The translations under genes and the position numbers were made by a program. From the NCBI RefSeq assembly GCF_038051995.1, contig NZ_CP150290.1, positions 5,260,001-5,324,000 of the forward strand: a stretch of 64,000 bases of DNA, written 5' to 3'. This document shows, in pieces, positions 17,939 through 26,905 of this stretch. The notes beneath the pieces were generated by a model that saw only the letters and a program-made list of their open reading frames with translations, was not told the DNA's origin and did no database searches. Position 1 is the stretch's first letter; each line of letters starts with the position of its first letter. The DNA comes from Paenibacillus sp. FSL H8-0537. GTDB taxonomy: Bacteria > Bacillota > Bacilli > Paenibacillales > Paenibacillaceae.

Positions 17939-18178
17939 AGAGACAGGATGAAAACATCATATCCTTTCCTATATTTCAAGGTGAAACGGCTGACGCCGTC
18001 CATTGGCGGGGCAGCGCGTTTCAGTCCGAGAAATAGAGAGACAGGATGAAAACATCATATCCTTTCCTATATTTCAAGGTGAAACGGCTGGCGCCATCCT
18101 TTGACGGCGCGGCGCGTTTCATTCCGAGAAATATAGAGAAGAGATCGACACATCATATCCCTTTCCTATATTTCAAGC
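17879..18178. repeat. 98-bp tandem repeat, three copies
   Basis: Units start at 17879, 17977 and 18075 and are 98, 98 and 99 bp long. The first two differ at only two or three positions; the third is more diverged. Each unit holds two dyads: TGAAACG...CGTTTCA near its start, and GAAATA...AGGAT facing ATCCTTTCCTATATTTC in its second half. A related unit and a partial copy lie at 53428-53590. The array fills the space between the CWC gene and the convergent GGDEF-EAL gene. Confidence 0.9.
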
Positions 18179-18191
18179 GTAAACGACTGTC

Positions 18192-20297
18192 TCAATGCTT
18201 CAAATCGCCCCATATGCCATCATTTTCCGCTTGAATCGTTAAATACTTTTCCTCCAGCACTTGGGCTGGCAGCGGACGGCAATAATAGTAGCCTTGAATT
18301 TCCTTGCAGTCATGACTGGTCAGAAAATCGAGCTGCTCCTTCGTTTCAATGCCTTCCGCTATGACCTCCATTTTTAAATGCTTGGCCATGGAAATAATCG
18401 TGGCGACAATCGCTTGATCGCTCTCATCCGTTGTAATATCGATGATGAAGGAACGGTCTATTTTCAGCTTATATATTGGATAATGCTTTAAGTAGCTGAG
18501 CGAGCTGTAGCCCGTCCCGAAATCATCGAGGCTGATTTTAACGCCAGTGCTATTTAATTCATTTAATATCCCAATGGAATGCGAGGCGTCCATCATCATG
18601 CTCTCGGTAATTTCCAGCACTAGAAAGCTCGGATCAAGCCCCGTCTCTTCTAAAATGACATGAATTTGCTGAACCAGATTCGGCTGAAGAAACTGTCTTG
18701 CCGATAAATTGACGGATACCGATGCGAAAAAAACACCCTCATCATGCCACTTTTTCATTTGCCTGCAAGCCTCGCGCATCGTCCACTCGCCAATGCTGTA
18801 AATCAAGTCGCTTTCTTCAGCCACCGGAATGAATACACCAGGCGATATAATGCCTTTGGTAGGATGCTCCCATCTGATCAGCGCTTCAACGCCAATCATC
18901 CGATTGTCGGCGGAGCTGATTTGCGGCTGGTAGTACAATCTAAATTCCTCGCGCTCCATCGCCTTGCGCAGCTCGTTTTCCAGCTCCAGCCTGAGCTGCA
19001 GCTGCTCATTAAATTCATACGAATAAAACTGATACCCGTTTTTACCGTTGCGCTTCACTTCATACATCGCGGTATCGGCATTTTTAAGCAGTTGTACCGT
19101 ATCCTGTCCATTGTCCGGATAGACGGCAATTCCAATGCTGACCGTCGTATAAAAATCGGTGTCCTTCAGGCGGTAGGGCTGCTGAATGGCAGCCGTAATC
19201 CTTCCTGCCAGCAGCGCAAGCTGCTGCTCATCCTGAAAGCGATTAATTAATAACGTAAATTCATCTCCTCCCATACGGGCTACTAAAGTTTCACTGTCTC
19301 TAACACAAGATTGAATACGACTGCCCATCTCCTTCAGGAACACATCCCCGTAGGCATGTCCAAGTGAATCGTTAATATTTTTGAAACGGTCAAGATCGAG
19401 CACCATGACGGCAAAACGGGAAATCTGCTTGCTCCCATCGTTAAAACCTGCACTACTGCGCTCAATCATTTTCGACAACTGCTGATTGAACTGGAGACGG
19501 TTCGGCAGACCGCTTAAAGAATCATGAAAAGTCTGGTGAATCATTTCGCGCTCTGCTTTTTTACGGGCGCTATTATCTCGTATGATCGTCAAAACCGCTG
19601 GACGGCCGTTATGGTCAATCATTTTACTCATCGTCTCAACCTCAAATACCTCATTGCGAAAGCTGATCAGCCTAATTTCCTCTATATTGGAGCGCTGCTT
19701 CGTCTGACGCATCATTTTTATTCGCTCGGCTACGATATCCCAATCACTCGGATGAATAAAGCGAAAAACATCCTGGCCAATCAGCTGTTCGCTGGTCCCG
19801 CCAATCGTTTGCTCAGCCACATCGTTAATGAACACGATTTTGGAGTCCTGATGAATAACAATGGGATCTATGTACAAGCCCAGCAGCTCGTTGTAACATG
19901 CCCTAATAGCTTCACTTTCCTTCTGCTGCCTAACCGATTCCGAACGATCCCGAATGAGAAGATGGCTGCCTAAGCTGCGGCTGCTTGCATCATAAGGGAG
20001 CTTATACAGCTCCCAACTGATAACTTCCCCATCTAAATCGTCAAAATATAAAAAATGGCGCTCGGAACAGGTGCCATCTGACCGGCTCAAAAATTGCTCA
20101 AGCCTTGCTCCCTCCTCCTCCGTTATTCGTCTCAGCTTTGACAATCTGGCTCCCGGAAGCAAATCGCGGATAGCCTCCCGCTGATATTTTTTAGCAGCCT
20201 CATTCATATGAAGAATGAAGCCGTTTTCTCCTATTGTTATAATCGGCTCAGGAAACTGCTTATACATATTTGGCAAAGATTTCTTCCAATAGTCCAC
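18192..20297 (-). CDS. PAS-PAS-GGDEF-EAL c-di-GMP turnover protein
   Basis: Protein of 701 residues without membrane segments, so probably cytoplasmic. Two PAS-like sensor domains fill about residues 15-250. The GGDEF domain has MGGDEF; no RxxD inhibitory site stands at the usual place before it. The EAL domain keeps all main catalytic motifs: EALIRW, VNLSARQF, LEITES, DDFGTGYSSL, LKID, AEGIET and QGYYYCRPL. Phosphodiesterase activity is therefore likely, while cyclase activity is uncertain. It lies 25 bp after a paralogue with a very similar GGDEF-EAL half. The 3' end abuts the tandem repeat array. Confidence 0.93.
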   Translation of the reverse strand: MDYWKKSLPNMYKQFPEPIITIGENGFILHMNEAAKKYQREAIRDLLPGARLSKLRRITEEEGARLEQFLSRSDGTCSERHFLYFDDLDGEVISWELYKLPYDASSRSLGSHLLIRDRSESVRQQKESEAIRACYNELLGLYIDPIVIHQDSKIVFINDVAEQTIGGTSEQLIGQDVFRFIHPSDWDIVAERIKMMRQTKQRSNIEEIRLISFRNEVFEVETMSKMIDHNGRPAVLTIIRDNSARKKAEREMIHQTFHDSLSGLPNRLQFNQQLSKMIERSSAGFNDGSKQISRFAVMVLDLDRFKNINDSLGHAYGDVFLKEMGSRIQSCVRDSETLVARMGGDEFTLLINRFQDEQQLALLAGRITAAIQQPYRLKDTDFYTTVSIGIAVYPDNGQDTVQLLKNADTAMYEVKRNGKNGYQFYSYEFNEQLQLRLELENELRKAMEREEFRLYYQPQISSADNRMIGVEALIRWEHPTKGIISPGVFIPVAEESDLIYSIGEWTMREACRQMKKWHDEGVFFASVSVNLSARQFLQPNLVQQIHVILEETGLDPSFLVLEITESMMMDASHSIGILNELNSTGVKISLDDFGTGYSSLSYLKHYPIYKLKIDRSFIIDITTDESDQAIVATIISMAKHLKMEVIAEGIETKEQLDFLTSHDCKEIQGYYYCRPLPAQVLEEKYLTIQAENDGIWGDLKH

Positions 20298-20322
20298 CTT
20301 ACCACCTCCGCTGTCTGCTGAA

Positions 20323-22791
20323 TCAGGAATGAAATGCTGTTTTCTCTTGGCGACTAGGTATGAAAAATCCCTCTTCTACATCAATAGCGGACAAAGGACG
20401 GCTGAAATAATAGCCTTGTATCTTCTCACAGTCTTTATCAGTTAAAATGTCCAGCTGGGCTTTCGTTTCAATGCCCTCGGCAATAACCTCCATATTTAAA
20501 TGCTGGGCCATGGAAATAATGGTGGATACAATGGCCTTATCATTGTCATTTTCCGTAATATCGCGGATAAAGGAACGATCGATTTTCACCTTGTGAATCG
20601 GGAACATCTTCAAATAGCTAAGCGAGCTGTAGCCCGTTCCAAAATCATCGAGACTAATCCGAACGCCAAATTCATTGAGCTGGTTCAAAATAGGTGTCGA
20701 TACCGATGCGTCCATCATCATGCTTTCGGTAATTTCCAGCTCTAAAAAATGCGGTTCAAGCCCCGTCTCCCGCAAAATATCCTTCACGTAATCGGCCAAA
20801 TACGGCTGATGAAATTGCTGCGAGGATAAATTGACTGAAACAGGAATGAGCGGTCCGCCCGCTAAATGCCATTTTCGCATTTGACGGCAGGCTTCCCGGA
20901 GCACCCAAGTTCCAAGCTCATAAATAATGCCCGTTTCCTCCGCAATCGGAATAAAAATGCCTGGCGACAGTACGCCTTTCGTTGGATGGTTCCAGCGGAC
21001 AAGCGCCTCAATTCCAATCATTTGCTCATCCTCGGCTCTAATTTGGGGCTGGTAGTAAAGCTCAAGCTCACCCTGCTCCACCGCTTTTCGCAAGTCGCCT
21101 TCGAGCTCAATTTTATTGACCAGCTTGTCATTGAGCTCAGCCGAATAATACTGATAACCATTTTTTCCTTTTTTCTTCACTTCGTACATTGCCGTATCTG
21201 CATTTTTAAGCAATTGGCTCGTATCCATTCCATGCTGCGGGTATAAAGCAATGCCGATGCTGGCCGAAACATAAAAGTCGCTTTCCTTGAGACGATACGG
21301 AAGCTGGATAGCATGAATAATTTTCTCGGCAATTTCCGTCACAATGCCTGCATCTGAATGAGGCACCAGCAGGGTAAATTCATCACCGCCCATTCGGGCA
21401 AGCAGCACATTATAGCCGTCTACACTGCTGAGGATTCGGTTGCCCATTTCTTGAAGGAACAGGTCGCCATAAGAATGACCTAACGAGTCGTTTATCATTT
21501 TGAACCGGTCGATATCCAGCACCATGATGGCAAAAACAGGGTCGTTTTCGTTCGTTTCCACCTCTGCCGGTTTTGTTTTCTCAATTTCTTCTTCCAGCAC
21601 CTGATTGAACATTCTGCGGTTCGGCAAGCCCGTCAGCTCATCGTGAAAGGCTAAATACTTCACCTTTTCCTCAGCCTGCTTCTCCTCTGAAATATCTTTG
21701 GCGATGACGTAAATACCTACAACAGCACCGCCCACAACAACCGGAGCGCTTACAACGCTAATATCAACGCGCTCCTCACCATTTCGCAATATGGCAGATG
21801 TATACCGCTGGGCTTCACCTTGAAAAGCTTTCGTAAACATCGCTACTGTATGATCCAGCTGGTCTGGCACAATATATGGCAAAAACAGATTTATAGGCTG
21901 ATGGAGCAGCTGCTCGCTTTTTAAGCCTGTAATTTCCAATGCAATTGGATTTAAGCCAATAATCTGGCCTTGAATATTAACGGTAATAATGCCATCTAAA
22001 TTGTTGTCGAATAACGACTTGTACCACTTCTCATGCTCGTCCAACTGCGTTTCCTTGCTCTCCAGCCGTTTGGAGACAAATAGGACCAGCAGCGACATCA
22101 AGCATGTAATTAGCGTTCCAGCTGTAATGACGTAAGCCAGCAGCTTATTTTCCAGTACCATTTCAAAAAAGATCGCCGTTTTAGTTTTCGAGCTGAATGT
22201 CGCCGCTATCATTCCTGTATAATGCATGCCTGCGATAGCCGCTCCCATAATCATGCCTGCGCTTAGCTTTTTCCAAAACATAACCTGCTTGCTGCTCTTG
22301 CGAAAATAAAATACGAGCCATAAAGCGGCAACAGATGCGGTAAAGGCAATAAAAATAGAAAGTGAAAACAGCAGCGGATCATAATGAATCTGAATCAGCA
22401 TAGCCTCCATGCCTACATAATGCATAACCGACACACCGGTCGCCAGCAGCAATCCTCCTGCCAGCAGCCTGCCGGTTTTCAATTCATCCCTTCCAATGAC
22501 ATAGAGCGCAGCGAATGCGGCCACGATGACGGCGAGAAGCGACAGCAGTACAACGATCAGGTCATAGGCTACTACGACCGGCAGGGAAAAGGCCATCATG
22601 CCGACAAAATGCATCGACCAAATGCCCATTCCCAAAATAACGGCGCCCAGCGTAATGCCGATCCAGCGTTTGCGGCCATAGGAAATACCGACCTTCTCGG
22701 CTAGATCCAAAGCTGCAAAAGACGCAAGTACTGCAATAATGTAGGAGAAAATAATTAGTGAGCTATCATAGGTGCCATGGAGATGCCCCAT
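20323..22791 (-). CDS. MHYT-PAS-GGDEF-EAL membrane c-di-GMP turnover protein
   Basis: Membrane protein of 822 residues. The N-terminal 250 residues form an MHYT sensor with seven predicted membrane segments and three repeats of the metal-binding signature (MHFVGM, MHYVGM, MHYTGM), thought to sense oxygen, CO or NO through copper. A PAS domain follows at about 260-380. The GGDEF domain has MGGDEF without an RxxD site. The EAL domain keeps EALVRW, VNLSSQQF, LEITES, DDFGTGYSSL, KVKIDRSF, AEGIET and QGYYFSRPL. The catalytic halves of this and the next gene are so alike that a tandem duplication with exchange of the sensor part is likely. Confidence 0.93.
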   Translation of the reverse strand: MGHLHGTYDSSLIIFSYIIAVLASFAALDLAEKVGISYGRKRWIGITLGAVILGMGIWSMHFVGMMAFSLPVVVAYDLIVVLLSLLAVIVAAFAALYVIGRDELKTGRLLAGGLLLATGVSVMHYVGMEAMLIQIHYDPLLFSLSIFIAFTASVAALWLVFYFRKSSKQVMFWKKLSAGMIMGAAIAGMHYTGMIAATFSSKTKTAIFFEMVLENKLLAYVITAGTLITCLMSLLVLFVSKRLESKETQLDEHEKWYKSLFDNNLDGIITVNIQGQIIGLNPIALEITGLKSEQLLHQPINLFLPYIVPDQLDHTVAMFTKAFQGEAQRYTSAILRNGEERVDISVVSAPVVVGGAVVGIYVIAKDISEEKQAEEKVKYLAFHDELTGLPNRRMFNQVLEEEIEKTKPAEVETNENDPVFAIMVLDIDRFKMINDSLGHSYGDLFLQEMGNRILSSVDGYNVLLARMGGDEFTLLVPHSDAGIVTEIAEKIIHAIQLPYRLKESDFYVSASIGIALYPQHGMDTSQLLKNADTAMYEVKKKGKNGYQYYSAELNDKLVNKIELEGDLRKAVEQGELELYYQPQIRAEDEQMIGIEALVRWNHPTKGVLSPGIFIPIAEETGIIYELGTWVLREACRQMRKWHLAGGPLIPVSVNLSSQQFHQPYLADYVKDILRETGLEPHFLELEITESMMMDASVSTPILNQLNEFGVRISLDDFGTGYSSLSYLKMFPIHKVKIDRSFIRDITENDNDKAIVSTIISMAQHLNMEVIAEGIETKAQLDILTDKDCEKIQGYYFSRPLSAIDVEEGFFIPSRQEKTAFHS

Positions 22792-22906
22792 TTCTTTCCC
22801 TCATTTCAGTTGGCAAATATTTAAATTTTCAGTAAATTTAATCCATTATAATAAATGTTGCAAAAACGCTCGCTTAGACTAAAGCAGCTATGCCATTGTA
22901 TATCGC

Positions 22907-24058
22907 TTATTGCGCAGACAAACGCTGGCTATGCTTGTATTGCCATTGATTGTACCATTGCTGCACCAGCGTCAGCGGCTCGGCATCAAACTCCTGCCTT
23001 AGCATCTGTATGAGCTGATCGTACTGCCGCTGTACAGCAAACCGTTCATTCATCCGATCATACAAACGCATCAGCTCAAAATAAATCTGCTCCTCGGAGG
23101 GCAGCTGTTTTTGAATGAGCAAATATTGCTGGACTGCCTTTGCCTCATTGCCAATCGAATCATAATGCTGGGCAATGCGCTGGGCATGACGCAGCCATAA
23201 GGTGCGAAGCCGACGACGCTCCGTTTCGGCCCATTCATACGCATACTCCAGCAAATAGTCGCCAGGGTACATTTCCAGCATCTGCTGATGCTGCTCTAAT
23301 GTTTCATCTGTTAGCGGAGGGATTCTCTTAATTTTTCGCTCCCACTCCTCCGTATCCAGAAGCACGCCATTCAAATCCAGCGTGTAGCCTTCATCACGGT
23401 TTACGATCCGAATGTCAACACCCTCTCTGTGCATCATTCGCCGAATTTGATAAATCGCCGTATACAGCTGGGAGGTGCCTTTCCGCCATTCGATTTCCGG
23501 CCACAACTGATCAAGCAAATCCTCCTTGCGGTTCAGCTTCCCGCGATGCTCCAGCAAATAGGCGAAAAGCTCCTGCGCCTTCAAGATTTTCCATTTGAGC
23601 GTTACGCTCTCATCGCCCTTCGGCCCAATGCGCAGTGATCGAAAGCAATGGATCATTTTAGCTGGGCCAGATACCAGTTGTGCAGCAGGAGGAGCAATTC
23701 TGGCCCGCTTTAATAGCCGTTCAACCGTTGTGCACAACCGCTCATGGTTGAAAGGCTTCATAATATAGTCATGAGCGCTAAGCTCAAATGCTTTCACCGC
23801 ATACTTCTCTTGCTCAGTTAGGAAAATAAGCATAACTTCCGGAAAGTGCTGCAGCACTTGCTCAGCAAGCTGTATACTGCCAAGCTCCTGCGTATCGATA
23901 TCTAAAAATAAAGCGATCGGAGGATCGGCTAAAATATGCTGGTACGCCAGCTCAGGATTAGAAAAGATTCCCACAATATCGATGCCTCCAATTTTCCCCA
24001 GCTCCTCTTCCAGAAGCTTAAGCGTTAGAGGCTCGTTATCTACCAATATAGTCTTCAT
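22907..24058 (-). CDS. Response regulator with winged-helix and BTAD-like C-terminal domain
   Basis: Regulator of 383 residues. The receiver has DNEP instead of the usual DDEP at the N terminus, the phospho-acceptor D in LFLDID near residue 54, and K in IMKPF near 105. Residues of about 140-225 look like an OmpR-type winged helix (LKAQELFAYLLEHRGKLNRK, DLLDQLW). The C-terminal 140 residues, rich in YLL and helix-forming stretches, resemble the BTAD/TPR-like domain of SARP regulators. No partner kinase is adjacent. The single acidic change may weaken metal binding or phosphorylation. It lies between fur and the MHYT gene on the same strand. Confidence 0.85.
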   Translation of the reverse strand: MKTILVDNEPLTLKLLEEELGKIGGIDIVGIFSNPELAYQHILADPPIALFLDIDTQELGSIQLAEQVLQHFPEVMLIFLTEQEKYAVKAFELSAHDYIMKPFNHERLCTTVERLLKRARIAPPAAQLVSGPAKMIHCFRSLRIGPKGDESVTLKWKILKAQELFAYLLEHRGKLNRKEDLLDQLWPEIEWRKGTSQLYTAIYQIRRMMHREGVDIRIVNRDEGYTLDLNGVLLDTEEWERKIKRIPPLTDETLEQHQQMLEMYPGDYLLEYAYEWAETERRRLRTLWLRHAQRIAQHYDSIGNEAKAVQQYLLIQKQLPSEEQIYFELMRLYDRMNERFAVQRQYDQLIQMLRQEFDAEPLTLVQQWYNQWQYKHSQRLSAQ

Positions 24059-24161
24059 GTTTTGTCACCTTCTTAACTGGTAGTTTAAGCCGCAAGTCCT
24101 ATACTTATATAACGGTTTACCAAGCCTTATTATCAATACCAAATAAAAATATGCCGTAAAA

Positions 24162-24203
24162 AAAAACGCTGAATCCCCTTTATTTGGTGGATTCAGCGTT
24201 TTT
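24162..24203 (-). terminator. Intrinsic terminator of fur
   Basis: A 15-bp stem, AAAACGCTGAATCC-type left arm ending at 24176 and right arm GGATTCAGCGTTTTT at 24189-24203, with A- and T-runs on both sides. It lies about 50 bp after the fur stop codon and could act on both strands. Confidence 0.85.
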
Positions 24204-24252
24204 AAGGCCATTGGCTGGCTTATATGCATGCATTTCTCCATAAAATTAACAA

Positions 24253-24735
24253 TTAGCTAGCTTTCGTATCTTTGCCTCGCTTGCAATCTCCGGCATTGCA
24301 GCCTTGAAACATGCCGGTGAAATCCAATCGGTGGTCGGTAACGGTGAAGCCGAATTCGCGCTGTACGCGCTGCTCCAGCTCAAGCAGCCAATCCTCTTGA
24401 ATTTCCTTCAGCACGCCGCATTTGGCGCAGATCAGATGATGATGCATATGCTCTTGGTTGTCGTCACGCAAGTCGAAGCGGGCAACGCCATCGCCAAAGT
24501 TCATTTTTTCTACAATATGCAGCTCGGTCAGCAGCTCAAGCGTCCGGTAAACGGTCGCCAGCCCGATTTCTGGGTAAGACTTCTTGACCAGCATATATAC
24601 GTCCTCTGCGCTGAGATGATCCTGCTCGTTCTCCAGCAGCACTCTTAAAGTCATCGCGCGCTGATGCGTCAGCTTGTAGCCCTTCGCTTTCAGCTGCTGG
24701 TTGATTCTATCTATATGATTTTCCAGTTCACTCAT
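24253..24735 (-). CDS. fur: Ferric uptake regulator (Fur family)
   Basis: DNA-binding repressor of 160 residues that uses Fe2+ as co-repressor. The N-terminal winged helix has GYKLTHQRAMTLRVLLEN and the recognition segment GLATVYRTLELL. The regulatory metal site is seen in HMHHHLICAKCG, with the structural zinc cysteine pair CAKC and a second pair near the C terminus (CNAGDCKRG). The histidine-rich segment and cysteines fit Fur better than PerR or Zur, but those remain possible. An upstream Fur-box-like sequence suggests autoregulation, and four more Fur boxes lie in the window. Confidence 0.88.
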   Translation of the reverse strand: MSELENHIDRINQQLKAKGYKLTHQRAMTLRVLLENEQDHLSAEDVYMLVKKSYPEIGLATVYRTLELLTELHIVEKMNFGDGVARFDLRDDNQEHMHHHLICAKCGVLKEIQEDWLLELEQRVQREFGFTVTDHRLDFTGMFQGCNAGDCKRGKDTKAS

Positions 24736-24772
24736 CGCTCATGAGCCTCCTTTGCATGCGGCTTGCAATTTC

Positions 24773-24791
24773 TCAATTTGTAATCATTATC
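24773..24791 (-). promoter_or_regulatory. Fur-box-like site upstream of fur
   Basis: The right half, AATCATTATC at 24782-24791, is a perfect Fur-box half; the left half is degenerate, giving 13 of 19 matches overall. It lies 38 bp before the fur start codon, consistent with autoregulation. Confidence 0.6.
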
Positions 24792-25127
24792 ATCTTAATT
24801 TTATTATAGATATATCAAAAAAGCAAGCTTCCTAGCTTTTCACAGCCAATAGGTTGTAGCATTAAGCATCGTTTTCTTTAGCACAGCTACTGTCTGAATC
24901 GCCATGCAGGCTGTATAATATAAATCACCAGCAGCACGCCTGCAACGGTACAAGCTATTTCTCCCGTTTTCTCTTCCATTCAGAATCTATTCATATCAGG
25001 CTCCGCAATTCATATTACGCTTTCAAACTCGTACATCTGACAGTATCGTTCATCATTTTATAAATTCAATTTTATCACAAATCCAAAAAAAAACAGTAGA
25101 ATCAACATTTTAGCAGTTACAGGACTT
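24792..25127. other. Intergenic stretch without a recognised gene
   Basis: About 330 bp between the divergent fur and diguanylate cyclase genes. One 30-codon open frame on the minus strand (24887-24979) would encode a single hydrophobic segment (VAGVLLVIYIIQPAW) but lacks a clear ribosome binding site. I see nothing else in it. Confidence 0.3.
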
Positions 25128-25157
25128 TTGGACTATAGAACGAATTTACTTTATACA
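25128..25157 (+). promoter_or_regulatory. Putative sigma-A promoter for diguanylate cyclase
   Basis: TTGGAC and TATACA are 18 bases apart, about 49 bases before the ATG at 25206. Confidence 0.4.
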
Positions 25158-25205
25158 ACGTTTTCCTTTGACACACTTTACGCGAAACGAAAGGAAGTCA
25201 TTACG

Positions 25206-26807
25206 ATGAAAGCCCCACATCCAGCGTATAAAAAGAGTAAAATCAGCTTGGCTACCGTACTTAGCGGTCTCGTTTCTTTATGCGTCCTGGTTACGATTAT
25301 CCTCGTGATGTTTTCAGCCTTCCAATCCAGCAAGCAATTAATGGAACGTACGGCCCTTTCCACTAATTTCTCCAAAGCGAGCAAAATGAGCGATACGCTG
25401 GACGCCTTAACCAAGACGATACGGTTAAGCCTGAAATACAGTGTGCAAAGAGATCAGGAGGGCATGTGGGACGGGCCTAATCAAGCCCAGAGGATGAATG
25501 AGGATTTAAATTTAATGAAGCACAGCAGCAATTTTTTTAATTCTATCGTGGTTGTGGATCAACATGGAATGATAAGAGGGGCTACGGAGGGAATAAATAA
25601 CTTAATCAATGAGCCGATTACGTCGGATTCCTTGAAACAAGCGCTGGCATCGAAACGGTCGAGCATATCGGACCCTTTTTTCGATGAACGAACGGGTAAT
25701 TTATTTATTATGGTAAGCGAGCCGCTGTATGACAAAAACCAGCAATACAAGGGCTTTATTGGCGGCAGCATTTATTTAAAGAAAAATAATGTTATGAATA
25801 CGATTTTCGAGAAAAATACGAATGACTTTTTGGAGTCTTATTTATATCTTGTGGATCAGCAGGGCAATCTACTGTTTCATCCTGACCCGATGCTTGTCGG
25901 CAGAAACATCAGCGAAAATATGGTCGTGAAAAAGCTAATGGCTGGGCAAAGCGGCAGCGAAACCGTCACTAATTTGGACGGCAGCGAGCTGCTCATCGGA
26001 TACGCCAACGTCAAGGAAAATGGCTGGGGTATCGTAGTAGCAACTCCTGTGCAAAGCATAAAGGATCAGCTCTTTTATCATTTCAAAAATGTTGCCATCA
26101 CGGTTGCCATACCACTGCTGCTGCTTATATTCGCTGTCGTTATATTGGCGCGAAGCATCGCCAATCCGTTTCTAAGGCTTTCGCAGTTTGTCAGTCAGCT
26201 TGGTGATCCAGGCGAGCTTAGCTCCTGGCGCAAAAACCACTGGATTAGGGAAACGGATCTGCTGATTAAATCAACCATTAATGTAGGATCGCTTATTCAG
26301 GCCCAGCATCATCAATTAACGAAAGATGCGGAAACGGACCCGCTGACGGGGCTCATGAACAGGCGCACCTTAATCAAGTTTTTGACGTTATGGATGGAAG
26401 AGAATCTGCCCTTCTCCATTATTATTATCGATATTGACCGTTTCAAGCGAGTCAATGATAAATATGGCCATCAAGCAGGCGATGCGGTGCTTAAGCAACT
26501 GGCGCAGACCGTCATTCATGCCATTCGGCCAGAAGATATCGGCTACCGCTATGGCGGGGAGGAGCTTGTTATTTTGCTTCAGCAGACGACGCTTGCGGAA
26601 GCTTACTTAGTTGCCGAACAGCTGCGAATGGAAGTGGAGGGGGGAGTAGATCCGGTTGTAGGACGCGTAACGATCTCACAGGGAGTCGCGCAATATCCGC
26701 TGCATGGCACCAGCCCCGAGGAGCTGCTCCAGAAAGCGGATCAAGCGCTGTATCAAGCAAAAAATGCGGGCCGCAACCAGACGATTGCAGCGGATGCGGA
26801 GTTTTAG
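25206..26807 (+). CDS. Membrane diguanylate cyclase with extracellular Cache-type sensor
   Basis: Makes c-di-GMP from two GTP. The 533-residue protein has a first membrane segment near residues 15-40, an extracellular region of about 230 residues of the double-Cache type (FNSIVVVDQHGMIRGATEG, SYLYLVDQQGNLLFHPDP), a second membrane segment near 290-315, and a C-terminal GGDEF domain. The active site reads GGEEL, an allowed variant, and RPED stands five residues before it, matching the RxxD product-inhibition site. The ATG at 25206 is preferred because AAAGGAAG precedes it; an in-frame TTG at 25128 would coincide with the promoter. It is a single-gene unit. Confidence 0.92.
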   Translation: MKAPHPAYKKSKISLATVLSGLVSLCVLVTIILVMFSAFQSSKQLMERTALSTNFSKASKMSDTLDALTKTIRLSLKYSVQRDQEGMWDGPNQAQRMNEDLNLMKHSSNFFNSIVVVDQHGMIRGATEGINNLINEPITSDSLKQALASKRSSISDPFFDERTGNLFIMVSEPLYDKNQQYKGFIGGSIYLKKNNVMNTIFEKNTNDFLESYLYLVDQQGNLLFHPDPMLVGRNISENMVVKKLMAGQSGSETVTNLDGSELLIGYANVKENGWGIVVATPVQSIKDQLFYHFKNVAITVAIPLLLLIFAVVILARSIANPFLRLSQFVSQLGDPGELSSWRKNHWIRETDLLIKSTINVGSLIQAQHHQLTKDAETDPLTGLMNRRTLIKFLTLWMEENLPFSIIIIDIDRFKRVNDKYGHQAGDAVLKQLAQTVIHAIRPEDIGYRYGGEELVILLQQTTLAEAYLVAEQLRMEVEGGVDPVVGRVTISQGVAQYPLHGTSPEELLQKADQALYQAKNAGRNQTIAADAEF

Positions 26808-26848
26808 AGCAGCTAGCTGCGAAGAATGAAGTCGCAGCTAGCTGCTCT
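26806..26848. terminator. Hairpin between convergent genes, overlapping a stop codon
   Basis: A perfect 17-bp stem, 26806-26822 with 26832-26848, and a 9-base loop. It begins within the cyclase stop codon. There is no T-run behind it on either strand, so it may be a weak terminator or protect the 3' end of the mRNA. Confidence 0.55.
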
Positions 26849-26905
26849 TGCTTGCATGCATAAGGAAAGATGCTTGCTGATGCCAGGTTTATTTTTCAAA
26901 TGGAG

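Noticed and set aside
17879..18178. CRISPR array
   Set aside because: Units of 98 bp are contiguous with no unique spacers, and no cas genes are present.
24887..24979. 30-codon frame for a single hydrophobic segment
   Set aside because: No clear ribosome binding site and no recognisable relatives; could be real but is not supported.
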